DNA from: DASQPR01 sp963836775
GTDB lineage: Bacteria > Actinomycetota > Actinomycetes > Mycobacteriales > Micromonosporaceae
DNA length: 64,000 bases
Direction of reading: 5' to 3'
NCBI GenBank assembly: GCA_963836775.1
Contig: CAWIKR010000003.1
Span: 3,224,001 to 3,288,000 of the forward strand
Shown: piece by piece, positions 16,784-24,894 of the stretch
How positions within the stretch are numbered: position 1 is the first letter of the stretch
How the letters are laid out: each line of letters starts with the position of its first letter
Program-made: the position numbers and the translations under genes
Notes under the pieces: model-generated
What the model was told of the DNA's origin: nothing
The model's database searches: none
The model's input: the letters and a program-made list of their open reading frames with translations, nothing else

Positions 16784-18337
16784 ATGCGGCTACGTGAAGT
16801 GCTTGACCTGACGGAGTTACGCCTGGCCATGCTCTGCGGCACCGACGAAGACCTCGATCGAAGCGTCCAGCGGGCGTACACGACAGATCTACTGGACCCG
16901 AGCCGTTACCTGTCGGGCGGCGAGCTGGTTCTCACCGGGCTCATCTGGAGGCGCGACCCCGGTGACTCTGAATTGTTCGCGTCGAACCTTGCCAAGATCG
17001 GAGTGGCCGGCGTCTGCGCTGGAGAGGCCGCCCTCGGTCAAGTGCCGGCCGACCTGGTCGATGCCTGCCGTCGCCATCGATTGCCGCTGTTACGAGTTCC
17101 GGTCGAGGTGTCCTTTCAGACAATCACGGATCAGGTCAGCCAGTCGATCATGTCGCAGCGAGCCACCGGGCTGGCCGTCTTGCTCGGTCGCCAGCGAGGG
17201 CTCGTCGCGGCGATGGCACGCGGAGCGCGGTTGGCCGACCTACTCCCCTCGATCGCCAGCGAACTGAGTGTTTCGTGCTGGGTTTGCTCGGCCACCGGAC
17301 GAGTGCTGGCCGGCACCGGATCTCTTCCGCAACCCCTCGTCGATCGCTTGATCAGCGCCTTCCTCCAGTCCGACCGGCTGCCGACCACAGTCAAGCTTGA
17401 CGGGCGCGAGTTTGTCCTGCTGCAGGTAGCCGGACGCCCTGAACATCGCCTCGCCGCCTGGTGTCTGGTGTGCGAAGGGCAGGACGCGGCGGAGCCGCCG
17501 CCAGCCGAGGCAGCGGACGAACTGCTCGGCCTGGTCACCATGGAACGCGCACGGATCGATCAGGTCCGCGGCGCCGACCGCCGCGTCGCCGCCGAACTTA
17601 TGCGCGTACTCCTCAACCCGGGCGACCAGTCCGACCTGCGCGCGGCCCTGCGGGCATGCCGCCTCTCCCCGGAAGCCACGCATCTCGTGGCAATGGCGAG
17701 CGTCATTGCCGCCGATTCGGGTCCGACCGCGAAGCTGGCGACATATCTCCTTGAGGATCTGGTCCGGCCGTTGTCTGCGCACACCGCGGTCGGCCGAGTC
17801 GGGGACACAGCGATGGGGGTGCTGACGCAGAAGCCTGAAGCCGCGGCTGGGACAGTCGAAGCCCTCCGCGGCGCGGCCAGCTCGTTAGCCCCCGCCTTGC
17901 ACGGCCACCGGCTCGTGATCGGGGTCAGCGGTATCGCGGGTGGTGCCCACGCCCTAACCGGCGCCGCCGAACAGGCGCGGCACACCCATCACGCGGCAGT
18001 CCGCCTCACTGGGTCGGTCGTGGTCATGTCCAGTGTTGAAATGGCTTCGCACCTACTGCTCCTGGCGGGCGTCGGTCCTGACGCGCGGCAATCGTTCCGC
18101 AGCTTGCTGCTTGGTCCACTGATCGAGTACGACCGAGTGCACCACGCGAACCTGGTGCGCACCCTTGATGCGTTCCTGCGCAGTTCCGGGTCGTGGCAGC
18201 GATGCGCCGGTGAGATGCACGTGCATGTCAACACACTTCGTTATCGCCTCGAGCGCGTCGAGCAGCTCACTGGCCGGGACCTGCGTCGGTTCGAGGACCG
18301 AGTCGACTTCTTCCTCGCGTTGCAGGTGCCGGCCTAG
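16784..18337 (+). CDS. pucR: PucR-family transcriptional regulator of purine catabolism
   Basis: 517 aa. The N-terminal PucR domain (about residues 5-125) starts RLREVLDL and contains LSGGELVLTG and LPLLRVPVEVSF. The C-terminal PucR-type helix-turn-helix (about 455-512) has the hallmark HVHVNTLRYRLERVEQLTGRDL. PucR activates purine-degradation genes in Bacillus when poor nitrogen sources are used, and here it stands divergent from a complete urate-to-ureidoglycolate operon. GAGGCGG precedes the ATG. The gene name follows from family and context. Confidence 0.9.
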   Translation: MRLREVLDLTELRLAMLCGTDEDLDRSVQRAYTTDLLDPSRYLSGGELVLTGLIWRRDPGDSELFASNLAKIGVAGVCAGEAALGQVPADLVDACRRHRLPLLRVPVEVSFQTITDQVSQSIMSQRATGLAVLLGRQRGLVAAMARGARLADLLPSIASELSVSCWVCSATGRVLAGTGSLPQPLVDRLISAFLQSDRLPTTVKLDGREFVLLQVAGRPEHRLAAWCLVCEGQDAAEPPPAEAADELLGLVTMERARIDQVRGADRRVAAELMRVLLNPGDQSDLRAALRACRLSPEATHLVAMASVIAADSGPTAKLATYLLEDLVRPLSAHTAVGRVGDTAMGVLTQKPEAAAGTVEALRGAASSLAPALHGHRLVIGVSGIAGGAHALTGAAEQARHTHHAAVRLTGSVVVMSSVEMASHLLLLAGVGPDARQSFRSLLLGPLIEYDRVHHANLVRTLDAFLRSSGSWQRCAGEMHVHVNTLRYRLERVEQLTGRDLRRFEDRVDFFLALQVPA

Positions 18338-18553
18338 CGCTGGGGCTGGCTGTGCATGGCCAATCTCAACCGCCCGGTGGCGCGAACTTGACGACCTCGT
18401 CGATCGCGGCGCGCGCAAGGACGCGACGCGGCGGGCTCCGTTGTCGTCGGTCTCCCATGGCCGCCTGAACCCGGCCGACGACGACGCATAACTCAGATCT
18501 CACGTTCGGTGCGCACGGCACGTCTACAAGCCAGAGGAAGAAAGGAGACGCAG

Positions 18554-19066
18554 ATGAACACGCGACACACGGTGGTTGACACTGAGTTCGGACCGGTCAC
18601 CCTCATCGCCAAGGACCAGGCGGTTACCGGCCTGTACTTCCGGCACCACATTCGTCGGCCCGCACAGGACACGTTCGGACCTGAGGTGATTGCCTCCACG
18701 GACGCGCTTCTGAGCGAGGCTGCGCGACAGGTGAGCGACTACCTCGCCGGCGAGCGTACGGAGTTCGACCTCCCTTTGGCGGCCGAGGGTGACGCGTTCC
18801 AGCATGCTGTGTGGGGCATCGTTGCCAGCGTCCGGCGGGGTGAGACGACCACCTACGGACGCATCGCCGAGCAGCTCGGGGACCGTGCTCTGGCATTCCG
18901 GGTCGGACAGGCCGTCGGTGCGAACCCGCTGTGCATCTTCGTGCCGTGCCACCGCGTCGTCGGCGCCAACGGCTCCCTCACGGGATACGCCGGCGGACTC
19001 AAGCGCAAGCAGGCCCTGCTGGAGCTGGAAGAACCTGCCCCGGCCAGTGCGGGACGCTTGTTCTGA
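18554..19066 (+). CDS. ogt: Methylated-DNA-[protein]-cysteine S-methyltransferase (first copy)
   Basis: 170 aa. It transfers the methyl group from O6-methylguanine in DNA to its own Cys in one suicide reaction. The active site is FVPCHRVVGANGSLTGYAGG, with the acceptor Cys at 132; the DNA-binding helix with the Arg finger is YGRIAEQLGDRALAFRVGQAVGANP. The AAAGGAG site 6 nt before the ATG at 18554 fixes the start. It begins a group of four genes (ogt, sigma factor, second ogt, 2OG oxygenase) and is 42 bp from the sigma gene. The gap 18338-18553 shows nothing but a possible promoter. Confidence 0.94.
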   Translation: MNTRHTVVDTEFGPVTLIAKDQAVTGLYFRHHIRRPAQDTFGPEVIASTDALLSEAARQVSDYLAGERTEFDLPLAAEGDAFQHAVWGIVASVRRGETTTYGRIAEQLGDRALAFRVGQAVGANPLCIFVPCHRVVGANGSLTGYAGGLKRKQALLELEEPAPASAGRLF

Positions 19067-19108
19067 CCGGAAATCTCGCGTTTATCACCACTAGTACGTC
19101 TTCATGGG

Positions 19109-19606
19109 ATGGACATGAAACAGCCGTTCGAGAAGGTGGTCGCGCAGCACGGCGCAACCGTGTTGCGCGTCTGCCGGGTCATCCTCGGCCGACACGACGC
19201 GGAGGACGCATGGTCGGAGACCTTCCTCTCCGCCATGCGCGCCTATCCCGACCTGCCCGAGACGGCGAACGTGGAGGCATGGCTGGTGACGATCGCGCAC
19301 CGCAAGGCGATCGACGTTTTACGGGCGGCGAAGCGGAATCCGCTGCCAGTTGAAGAGGTGCCAGAGGCACCGACGATTCTGGGCGTACCCGGCTCCGGAG
19401 ACCCTGACCTATGGGCCGCCGTCGCACGGCTCCCGAACAAACAACGTCAGGCCATCGCTTACCACTATGTGGCCGGCCTGGCCTACGCCGAGATCGCAGA
19501 GATCCTGGGCGGCACCGTCGACGCCGCACGAAGGGCAGCAGCCGACGGACTCAAGAATCTCAGAACGAACTATCCGGGCGCGATCACGAAAGGAGCATCA
19601 TCATGA
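19109..19606 (+). CDS. ECF-type RNA polymerase sigma factor
   Basis: 165 aa. Region 2 is at about residues 8-75 (VCRVILGRHDAEDAWSETFLSAMRAYP, then VEAWLVTIAHRKAIDVLRA) and region 4 at about 100-158 (LPNKQRQAIAYHYVAGLAYAEIAEILGGTVDAARRAAADGL). The position between two MGMT genes suggests that it transcribes an alkylation response. Its stop overlaps the start of the second MGMT gene by 4 bp (ATGA). No separate anti-sigma gene is present. The second ATG at 19115 is a possible alternative start. Confidence 0.88.
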   Translation: MDMKQPFEKVVAQHGATVLRVCRVILGRHDAEDAWSETFLSAMRAYPDLPETANVEAWLVTIAHRKAIDVLRAAKRNPLPVEEVPEAPTILGVPGSGDPDLWAAVARLPNKQRQAIAYHYVAGLAYAEIAEILGGTVDAARRAAADGLKNLRTNYPGAITKGASS

Positions 19607-20220
19607 ACGACATCCAAGACGATGACGACGTGACCGCCCTGCTGTCGATGCCCGTGGACGCCGACACTCTCAGCCGGCTCCGCCGCCGCTTGGAGCAGGA
19701 CGCTGAGCAGGCCAACCTCATCGACGTCGCCTACACCACCATCGACTCTCCGCTCGGCAAGCTGCTGCTCGCGGCCACCCCGAAGGGCTTGATCCGGGTG
19801 GCCTATGCCAGCGAAGACCACGACAAGGTGCTTGAGGCGCTCAGCGACAAGCTCAGCCCGCGCATTCTGCACACCCCGAGGCGACTGGATGAGGTTGCCC
19901 GCGAGATCGACGAGTACTTCACCAAGCACCGCAAGACCTTTGATCTGACGCTCGATCTGTCTCTGTCCCGCGGATTCCGGCAGCTGGTACAGGTACACCT
20001 GCCGGAGATCGGCTACGGGCAGACCCGTAGCTATCGCGACGTGGCCGAGCTCGTCGGCAACCCCAAGGCCGTCCGCGCGGTCGGCACCGCATGCGCGACG
20101 AACCCTCTCCCGATCGTGGTGCCGTGTCACCGTGTGCTGCGAACTGATGGGACTCTCGGCGGTTACATCGGCGGTCTCGAAGCAAAGGCCGCCCTGCTGA
20201 ACCTGGAGGCAGCAGCATGA
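19603..20220 (+). CDS. ogt: Methylated-DNA-[protein]-cysteine S-methyltransferase with acidic N-terminal extension
   Basis: 205 aa, about 35 aa longer than the first copy. The C-terminal part is a standard MGMT with IVVPCHRVLRTDGTLGGYIGG (acceptor Cys at 175). Residues 1-38 are an added acidic and helical segment (four consecutive Asp at 6-9, then a charged helix of about 20 residues) not seen in the first copy. AAAGGAG lies 8 nt before the ATG. Translational coupling to the ECF sigma gene raises the idea that the extension binds the sigma factor (see findings). It also overlaps the following oxygenase gene by 4 bp. Confidence 0.93.
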   Translation: MNDIQDDDDVTALLSMPVDADTLSRLRRRLEQDAEQANLIDVAYTTIDSPLGKLLLAATPKGLIRVAYASEDHDKVLEALSDKLSPRILHTPRRLDEVAREIDEYFTKHRKTFDLTLDLSLSRGFRQLVQVHLPEIGYGQTRSYRDVAELVGNPKAVRAVGTACATNPLPIVVPCHRVLRTDGTLGGYIGGLEAKAALLNLEAAA

Positions 20221-20951
20221 ACAGCGCGACGAAGACTGCCACCAATCGCTGGCTTGATCGTGTCGAGTCAGGTGATTGGGAGGCTATCGCGACCGAGCTC
20301 AACGAATACGGCGGCGCGTTGCTCCCTCAGCTGCTCACGGCTGAGGAGACGGACGAGATCCGCCAGATGTACGACCGGGACGACCTGTTCCGCAGCACCA
20401 TCGATATGGGTCGGCACCGCTTCGGGAGAGGCCAGTACCGATACTTCAACGCCCCATATCCGGAGCCGATTGAGAGGCTCAAGCAGGCGCTCTATCCTCG
20501 GCTGCTGCCCATCGCCCGTGACTGGTGGACAAAGCTCAGGCGACCTGTCCCGTGGCCGGACACGCTGGACGAGTGGCTGGAAATGTGTCACGAAGCCGGC
20601 CAGACAAAGTCGTCCGCGATCCTGCTCCGTTACGGCGAGAAAGACTGGAACGCCCTGCACCGCGACCTGTACGGCGACCTGGTGTTTCCGCTCCAGGTGG
20701 TCGTCAACCTCAACGAGCCGGGCGTGGACCATACCGGCGGCGAATTCCTGCTCCTGGAGCAGCGTCCTCGCGCCCAGTCTCGCGGCACAGCGACCCTGCT
20801 GCCGCATGGACACGGCTACGCCTTCACGACCCGTGATCGCCCTGTGGAGTCGACCCGTGGCTGGTCTGCCGCACCTGTGCGGCACGGCGTCTCCGCGATC
20901 CGATCTGGGGAGAGGCACACGCTCGCCCTTGTCTTCCACGACGCCGCGTGA
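20217..20951 (+). CDS. 2-oxoglutarate-Fe(II) oxygenase
   Basis: 244 aa. The iron site is visible as LHRDLYGD (His148-x-Asp150) with the distal His in APVRHGVSAI (His223) and a 2OG-binding Arg about 10 residues later (GERHTL, Arg233). The fold is closest to prolyl-4-hydroxylase/AlkB-type dioxygenases. Its place as last gene of the MGMT-sigma operon, with a 4-bp overlap, suggests oxidative demethylation of alkylated bases, like AlkB. The sequence is not an obvious AlkB orthologue, so the substrate is inferred. The gap 20952-21171 shows no gene. Confidence 0.85.
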   Translation: MNSATKTATNRWLDRVESGDWEAIATELNEYGGALLPQLLTAEETDEIRQMYDRDDLFRSTIDMGRHRFGRGQYRYFNAPYPEPIERLKQALYPRLLPIARDWWTKLRRPVPWPDTLDEWLEMCHEAGQTKSSAILLRYGEKDWNALHRDLYGDLVFPLQVVVNLNEPGVDHTGGEFLLLEQRPRAQSRGTATLLPHGHGYAFTTRDRPVESTRGWSAAPVRHGVSAIRSGERHTLALVFHDAA

Positions 20952-21171
20952 TCGCCGTGAAGTCCCACGCCCTCGTCGGAGCCGATGACCGCCCCTATCA
21001 GTCCCGGACCAAGGGTCTGTGGGGCGGCCACCGCGGCACGAGGGCCTACGGACGACTCGACTGTCCCGCCGCGCGACGTGCAATCGCTCGCGGAGGCTTG
21101 TTGGAGCACCGTGTGCGCTCCGTCGATCAGGGATTACACCGTTCGTTTACGGCAGTCAGCAGGGAAGCAAG

Positions 21172-21813
21172 CTACGGGAGGCGGCTGAGCACCGTGTTCG
21201 CGGCGTCTGTGAGCGCCGGAAGTGTGCATACGTTGCCGCCGTTGATGCTGAGGTCGACCAGGTCGAACCCGATCGTGCCTTGCAGCACGTACAGCGCGTT
21301 CGTCTGAAGGTTGATGCCGTGCTCAGTTCCGCTGGCGGTGAAGTTCTCAGCGGCGTCGCCGAGGCCGCTGAGAGCCGCGAGCTTCGGATGGAATTGCGGG
21401 AACTGGGCAGTCAGCTGTGACTTGGCCTCAGCGATCAGCTTGTCCTTCTCCGACTGCGCCTGCGCGACGCTGGAGGCCTGAGCCACCTGGACCGTGAGCG
21501 ACCGCCCTGGTTTCTGGTATACGCACATCTTAAGGCCGTTTTCGCTGGACTTCTTGACGGTGCCCAACGTGACACCGGTGAGCTTCGACGCCTCAGACTG
21601 TGTGAAGAGCGTGCATGGGTCGAGTGTTGTCGGCACTGCCTTGCCGGTGCTGGTTGGTGTCGCTGCCGTTGGTGTCGGAGTCGACGACGCGGCGGCGGTC
21701 GAAGTGGCTGCCGGCGTGGGACCGCCTTCGACCCTGCTGCCGCCCGAGTTCTTGCATGCGGCGAGCGAAAGAGCGACTGCCGCGGTCACCGCAACGATCC
21801 AGATCTTCTTCAT
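21172..21813 (-). CDS. Secreted lipoprotein, DUF3558-like
   Basis: 213 aa. The start at 21813 gives MKKIWIVAV and a lipobox LSLAAC (Cys at 20), then a Thr/Ala/Pro-rich linker to about residue 60. The mature domain has LDPCTLFTQSEASKLTGV and a second Cys in KMCVYQ, the pattern of DUF3558-type lipoproteins common in actinobacteria, with a probable disulfide. The function is unknown. It is alone on its strand. Confidence 0.8.
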   Translation of the reverse strand: MKKIWIVAVTAAVALSLAACKNSGGSRVEGGPTPAATSTAAASSTPTPTAATPTSTGKAVPTTLDPCTLFTQSEASKLTGVTLGTVKKSSENGLKMCVYQKPGRSLTVQVAQASSVAQAQSEKDKLIAEAKSQLTAQFPQFHPKLAALSGLGDAAENFTASGTEHGINLQTNALYVLQGTIGFDLVDLSINGGNVCTLPALTDAANTVLSRLP

Positions 21814-21902
21814 CTGTCTGTCCTTCTTTATTAGCCGGGCCTCCACCGGGGGCCGCAGTCACTGAACTTTCTGGATGTCGAAACGGAGGGTCACGACGAC
21901 GA

Positions 21903-22205
21903 TCACGCCGCCCCGCGCGGGGACCGCCCCGACCACGGCGCGCCCGTGGCCGCCAAGACCCGTCCAAACTGAATCCCGGACCGAGCCGTCACCAACTGGA
22001 CCGTCGCTATCGGGCCTTCGAACAGGCATAGGACGACCTCGTCGTCGAGGATGAGCATGGAACCGAGGTACGCGATGCGATCATCCCGATCTGCCAGCTC
22101 GGCCACTGCCGCATCGATGCGGCCATCGAGTTGGTGCAGGTCTTCTTCGCGTATGCCCGACCAGAAACACTCCGCGACGTAACCGGTCCGCGCCGTGCTT
22201 GACAT
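21903..22205 (-). CDS. Small conserved protein, DUF4242-like (tentative)
   Basis: 100 aa. The core GYVAECFWSGIREEDL ... YLGSMLILDDEVVLCLFEGP ... SGIQFGRVLAA follows the beta-alpha-beta pattern of small ferredoxin-like DUF4242/nickel-binding proteins. The resemblance is from the pattern only. The C-terminal tail PWSGRSPRGAA looks unstructured. The start at ATG 22205 is the only good one. A relic of a LuxR regulator lies just upstream. Confidence 0.6.
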   Translation of the reverse strand: MSSTARTGYVAECFWSGIREEDLHQLDGRIDAAVAELADRDDRIAYLGSMLILDDEVVLCLFEGPIATVQLVTARSGIQFGRVLAATGAPWSGRSPRGAA

Positions 22206-22251
22206 GGTCTGACGGTATAAAGCTGGTCAGGCTGAGGAATCAGGGGTTTCC

Positions 22252-22350
22252 CTACGCCCGAGGCGCTACGCCCCCAAGCGCTGCTTCTCCGGCCAACTGT
22301 CGAGCAAGCCGCGCGCGGGACCGTACGCCCAGCTTGCGGTAGATGCGACT
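22252..22350 (-). pseudogene. Relic of a LuxR-type regulator (C-terminal helix only)
   Basis: Translating leftwards gives SRIYRKLGVRSRARLARQL and then a short tail and stop. The first part is the typical end of a LuxR/GerE helix-turn-helix (SRIYRKLGVRSR). Nothing upstream in frame continues the domain, and the MarR gene starts its 3' end 16 bp away. This is therefore a 3' stump left by a deletion. Confidence 0.55.
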
Positions 22351-22366
22351 CCGACTTCCTCGAGGG

Positions 22367-22831
22367 TCAGCGATTGATCGTCGCGTCCGTCTGGGATGCG
22401 GCGATTACGCGGGTCAGCATCTTGTGCAGGTGTTCGAGCTCCTCCACCGGCATATCGAGGCGCTGCACCATCGCGGCCGGGATTAGCTCGGCCCGGGCCC
22501 GCAACGCGATGCCGGCCTCGGTAAGCGTGACCGCGAGTTGCCGTTCGTCGTGCCGATCCCGCTCGCGGCGGACGAGGCCTGCCGCCTCGAGCCGTTTGAG
22601 CAGAGGTGACAGGGTGCCGGGATCGAGCTGAAGCAGGCCGCTGATCTTTTTGACCGACAGTGGTGATTCACCCCACAGCGCGAGCATCACCAGATATTGG
22701 GGATGAGTCAGGCCCATCGGTTCCAGCAGTGGCCGGTACAGGGCGACAACGTTGCGAGATGCCACGGACAGCGCAAAGCAGACCTGGCGCTCAAGGGCGA
22801 GCGGGTCGGTGGCGGTTGATTGGTCGCTCAT
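22367..22831 (-). CDS. MarR-family regulator, OhrR-like
   Basis: 154 aa winged-helix repressor. The N-terminal LERQVCFALSVASRNVV has the Cys (about residue 18) that OhrR proteins use to sense organic peroxides. The wing region is LQLDPGTLSPLLKRLEAAGLVRRERDRHDERQ, also OhrR-like. No ohr gene lies next to it. GGGAAGG lies 6 nt before ATG 22831. A perfect 9-bp palindrome in the divergent region is the probable operator. The divergent gene is a 71-aa protein of unknown role. Confidence 0.85.
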   Translation of the reverse strand: MSDQSTATDPLALERQVCFALSVASRNVVALYRPLLEPMGLTHPQYLVMLALWGESPLSVKKISGLLQLDPGTLSPLLKRLEAAGLVRRERDRHDERQLAVTLTEAGIALRARAELIPAAMVQRLDMPVEELEHLHKMLTRVIAASQTDATINR

Positions 22832-22889
22832 GATCATCCTTCCCGATCAGCACCATGCTACACGGGGTGATGCCATGCACAAACTATTG

Positions 22890-22910
22890 GTACACCAATC
22901 GTTGGTGTAC
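22890..22910. promoter_or_regulatory. Perfect palindromic operator between marR and a small gene
   Basis: Arms GTACACCAA and TTGGTGTAC are separated by TCG. The site lies 59 bp before the marR start and 32 bp before the divergent small gene. A 9+9 bp perfect dyad between divergent genes is what a dimeric MarR protein binds, so autoregulation and control of the small gene are likely. Confidence 0.75.
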
Positions 22911-22942
22911 AGTGTGTCGTGCCTGCGAGATCGGAGTCAGAC

Positions 22943-23158
22943 ATGTTCGGAAAGTTGTTCCGTCACAAGCGATCGTCGACGATGGGCGAACGCATCGAAT
23001 CGGCCGTTCTGCAGATCGTGGGTCCGGCCACGGTCGAGGGAGCCATCCAGGGTCACTCGCCCGAGGCACGCGCGGCCTGGAAGCGGCGGGTCGAGGAGAA
23101 CAAACGCGTCCGCCGCGAGGCCACGCTGCGGCGCGAGGATGATGATCGCGTCGCGTAA
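22943..23158 (+). CDS. Small basic protein of unknown function
   Basis: 71 aa, starting MFGKLFRHK. The middle (VLQIVGPATVEGAIQGHSPEARAAWKRR) is followed by a highly charged helical tail rich in Arg and Glu. I recognise no family. It is divergent from marR and shares the palindromic operator, so it may be the regulator's main target. The upstream in-frame ATG at 22919 lies on the expected promoter and is less likely. Confidence 0.55.
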   Translation: MFGKLFRHKRSSTMGERIESAVLQIVGPATVEGAIQGHSPEARAAWKRRVEENKRVRREATLRREDDDRVA

Positions 23159-23265
23159 CGCAGGGGGCGTCCGGCTGGGCGAGCAATGCCACGGGTAGAG
23201 CGGTCACCGTCGGCTGTTTTCCCCGCAAGATCGATAGCGCGTGGTGAATGCGCCGGTGCAGGGCT

Positions 23266-23430
23266 CGACACCCGCCATGGCCGAGTCGCCACGCGCTGGG
23301 AGCAGGGCATGATGGACGAGTCACGCTCACCCTGGACGTGCCGTCAGGGATAACCGCGACGGTACGGCTGCCCGATGCGGCCGACATCGTCGTGGGGCCG
23401 GGGCGCCATCAGTTGTCCAATCGCTCCTGA
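23266..23430 (+). pseudogene. Relic of an alpha-L-rhamnosidase (3' end, frameshifted)
   Basis: One frame reads DTRHGRVATRWEQ and then the next frame reads DGRVTLTLDVPSG, followed by TATVRLP and GPGRHQL. Together these match the ending of GH78 rhamnosidases (TPHGR.. W, G.LTL.V.VP.GTTATV.LP, GSGRH). One frameshift near 23305 separates the halves. The rest of 23159-23717 shows no gene. Confidence 0.45.
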
Positions 23431-23717
23431 GGCGACGTCACTCGGATCAACGGCCCTCGGCCCCACTGAACCGCCCGACATGGTCAGTCAAGCCATCCCG
23501 CGTTCTGGTCGCTGCAGATTCTCCATTGGAGACTCGAGCACAGCGCGCACGGGTGCCACCCGGTCGTTGTGTTGCGCCGGTATTAGCACACCATTCATCC
23601 GATCTGCCCGGCGAGCTCGAACGCCCGGAATCGATCTTTCAGGCGATCTTCCGGCGGTGGATCTTGACGATCACTCAATGCAGACGATCAATCAATTCAC
23701 CCGAGCCGCACAGACCA

Positions 23718-24638
23718 CTACACAAGCGGGGCGACATCACGCATGACGCGCTCGAGCTGCACCGGCGCGTCCGCCAGGGGCCAGAGGAAGACATGGTCGA
23801 TTCCAGCATCAGCGTAGGCGCGCAGCGTCGCCGCGCAGTCCTCGGTGGACCCGATAAGCACCCGTTCATTGAGCTGGGCAGCCGGACGGTCGAGCATGCG
23901 CGCGAGTACGGACAGGTGTGTGTCACGCACTCGGGGGTCCTCGGTGACGTAGGTCCACATGGTGGCCAGCACACACGGAAATCCGTCGAGGCATCTGCCG
24001 TTCTTCGCAAGTGCATCGCCAAGCCTCGCGCGAGCGGCAGCCACGCCAGCGGGCGTCAGGTTGTACGCGGACGCGAGCCAACCGTCAGCCAGCCTCGCAA
24101 CTCGCCTGAGACCGGCGTCCGAACCCCAGCTCCCGATCCAGATGGGTGGGCCGTCAACGCGCACAGGTCGCGGTTGCAGCTGAAGGTTTGCCGAGTAGAA
24201 GCGGCCCTCGAACTCGGGCGCGCCGGCCGTCAGGTGGGCCCGCAGGACCCGGATTGACTCGTCAAGACGAGGCCAACGCTCATCGAAGTTCAGGCCCGCG
24301 CTTTCGTAGTCTTGCTTTGAGGAGCCTGGTCCAACTCCGAGAACGAACCTGCCGCCGGAGAGGATGTCCAGTGCCGCGGCTGCCTTGGCCAGCGCCGAAG
24401 GGCCGCGGATAACCGGCAGGCACACGGTGGTCGCGATCTGCATGTCGCCACTGCGCTCAAGAACACTCGCCAGCGCAACGATGCCGTCCAGCCAGGGCCT
24501 CCGAAAGACAAGGTGGTCATTCGCGCTGATGAAGCGGTAGCCAAGTTCGCGTGCCGATTCGGTGTAGGAGGCTAACTCTCCCGGCCTCCAGCCATGGCTA
24601 TCGAAGTCGATCAGGGGAAGATGGGCCCCGTACTCCAT
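23718..24638 (-). CDS. LLM-class F420-dependent oxidoreductase
   Basis: 306 aa luciferase-like TIM barrel. Family marks are YRFISANDHLVF near 34-45, ATTVCLPVIRGPSALAKAAAALDILSGGRFVLGVGPGSSKQDYES (the F420 phosphate loop lies here), and PPIWIGSWGSDAGLRRVARLADGWL near 164. In actinobacteria such proteins usually use F420, so I call it that, but an FMN form is possible. The substrate is unknown. It stands alone; the flanking 24639-24894 holds nothing I can identify. Confidence 0.85.
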   Translation of the reverse strand: MEYGAHLPLIDFDSHGWRPGELASYTESARELGYRFISANDHLVFRRPWLDGIVALASVLERSGDMQIATTVCLPVIRGPSALAKAAAALDILSGGRFVLGVGPGSSKQDYESAGLNFDERWPRLDESIRVLRAHLTAGAPEFEGRFYSANLQLQPRPVRVDGPPIWIGSWGSDAGLRRVARLADGWLASAYNLTPAGVAAARARLGDALAKNGRCLDGFPCVLATMWTYVTEDPRVRDTHLSVLARMLDRPAAQLNERVLIGSTEDCAATLRAYADAGIDHVFLWPLADAPVQLERVMRDVAPLV

Positions 24639-24894
24639 GGACGAATGCTACCGAACGACGCTTTTCGTACGGCCAGCGCCCAGCGACGCCGCCGCGTGCT
24701 TCGGTCGGCGCCGCCGACGTCAGCACAGCCGATCGCCCAGACCGGCCTGTGCGTCGTTGCTGGCGCGGAACTGCGGCACGCACGGAGAGCGATTCGACGG
24801 ATTGGCCAGCGAGTTCCGGTGCGACGTCGATTGCTCATGAAGTCCTGCCGATGACCGAGATCGGAAACTTCTGGCCCCTACGGCTGGCGAAGTG

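Noticed and set aside
20217..20951. Direct naming as AlkB
   Set aside because: The HxD...H and Arg residues fit any 2OG-Fe(II) oxygenase; characteristic AlkB motifs around the distal His are not clear, so I named only the family.
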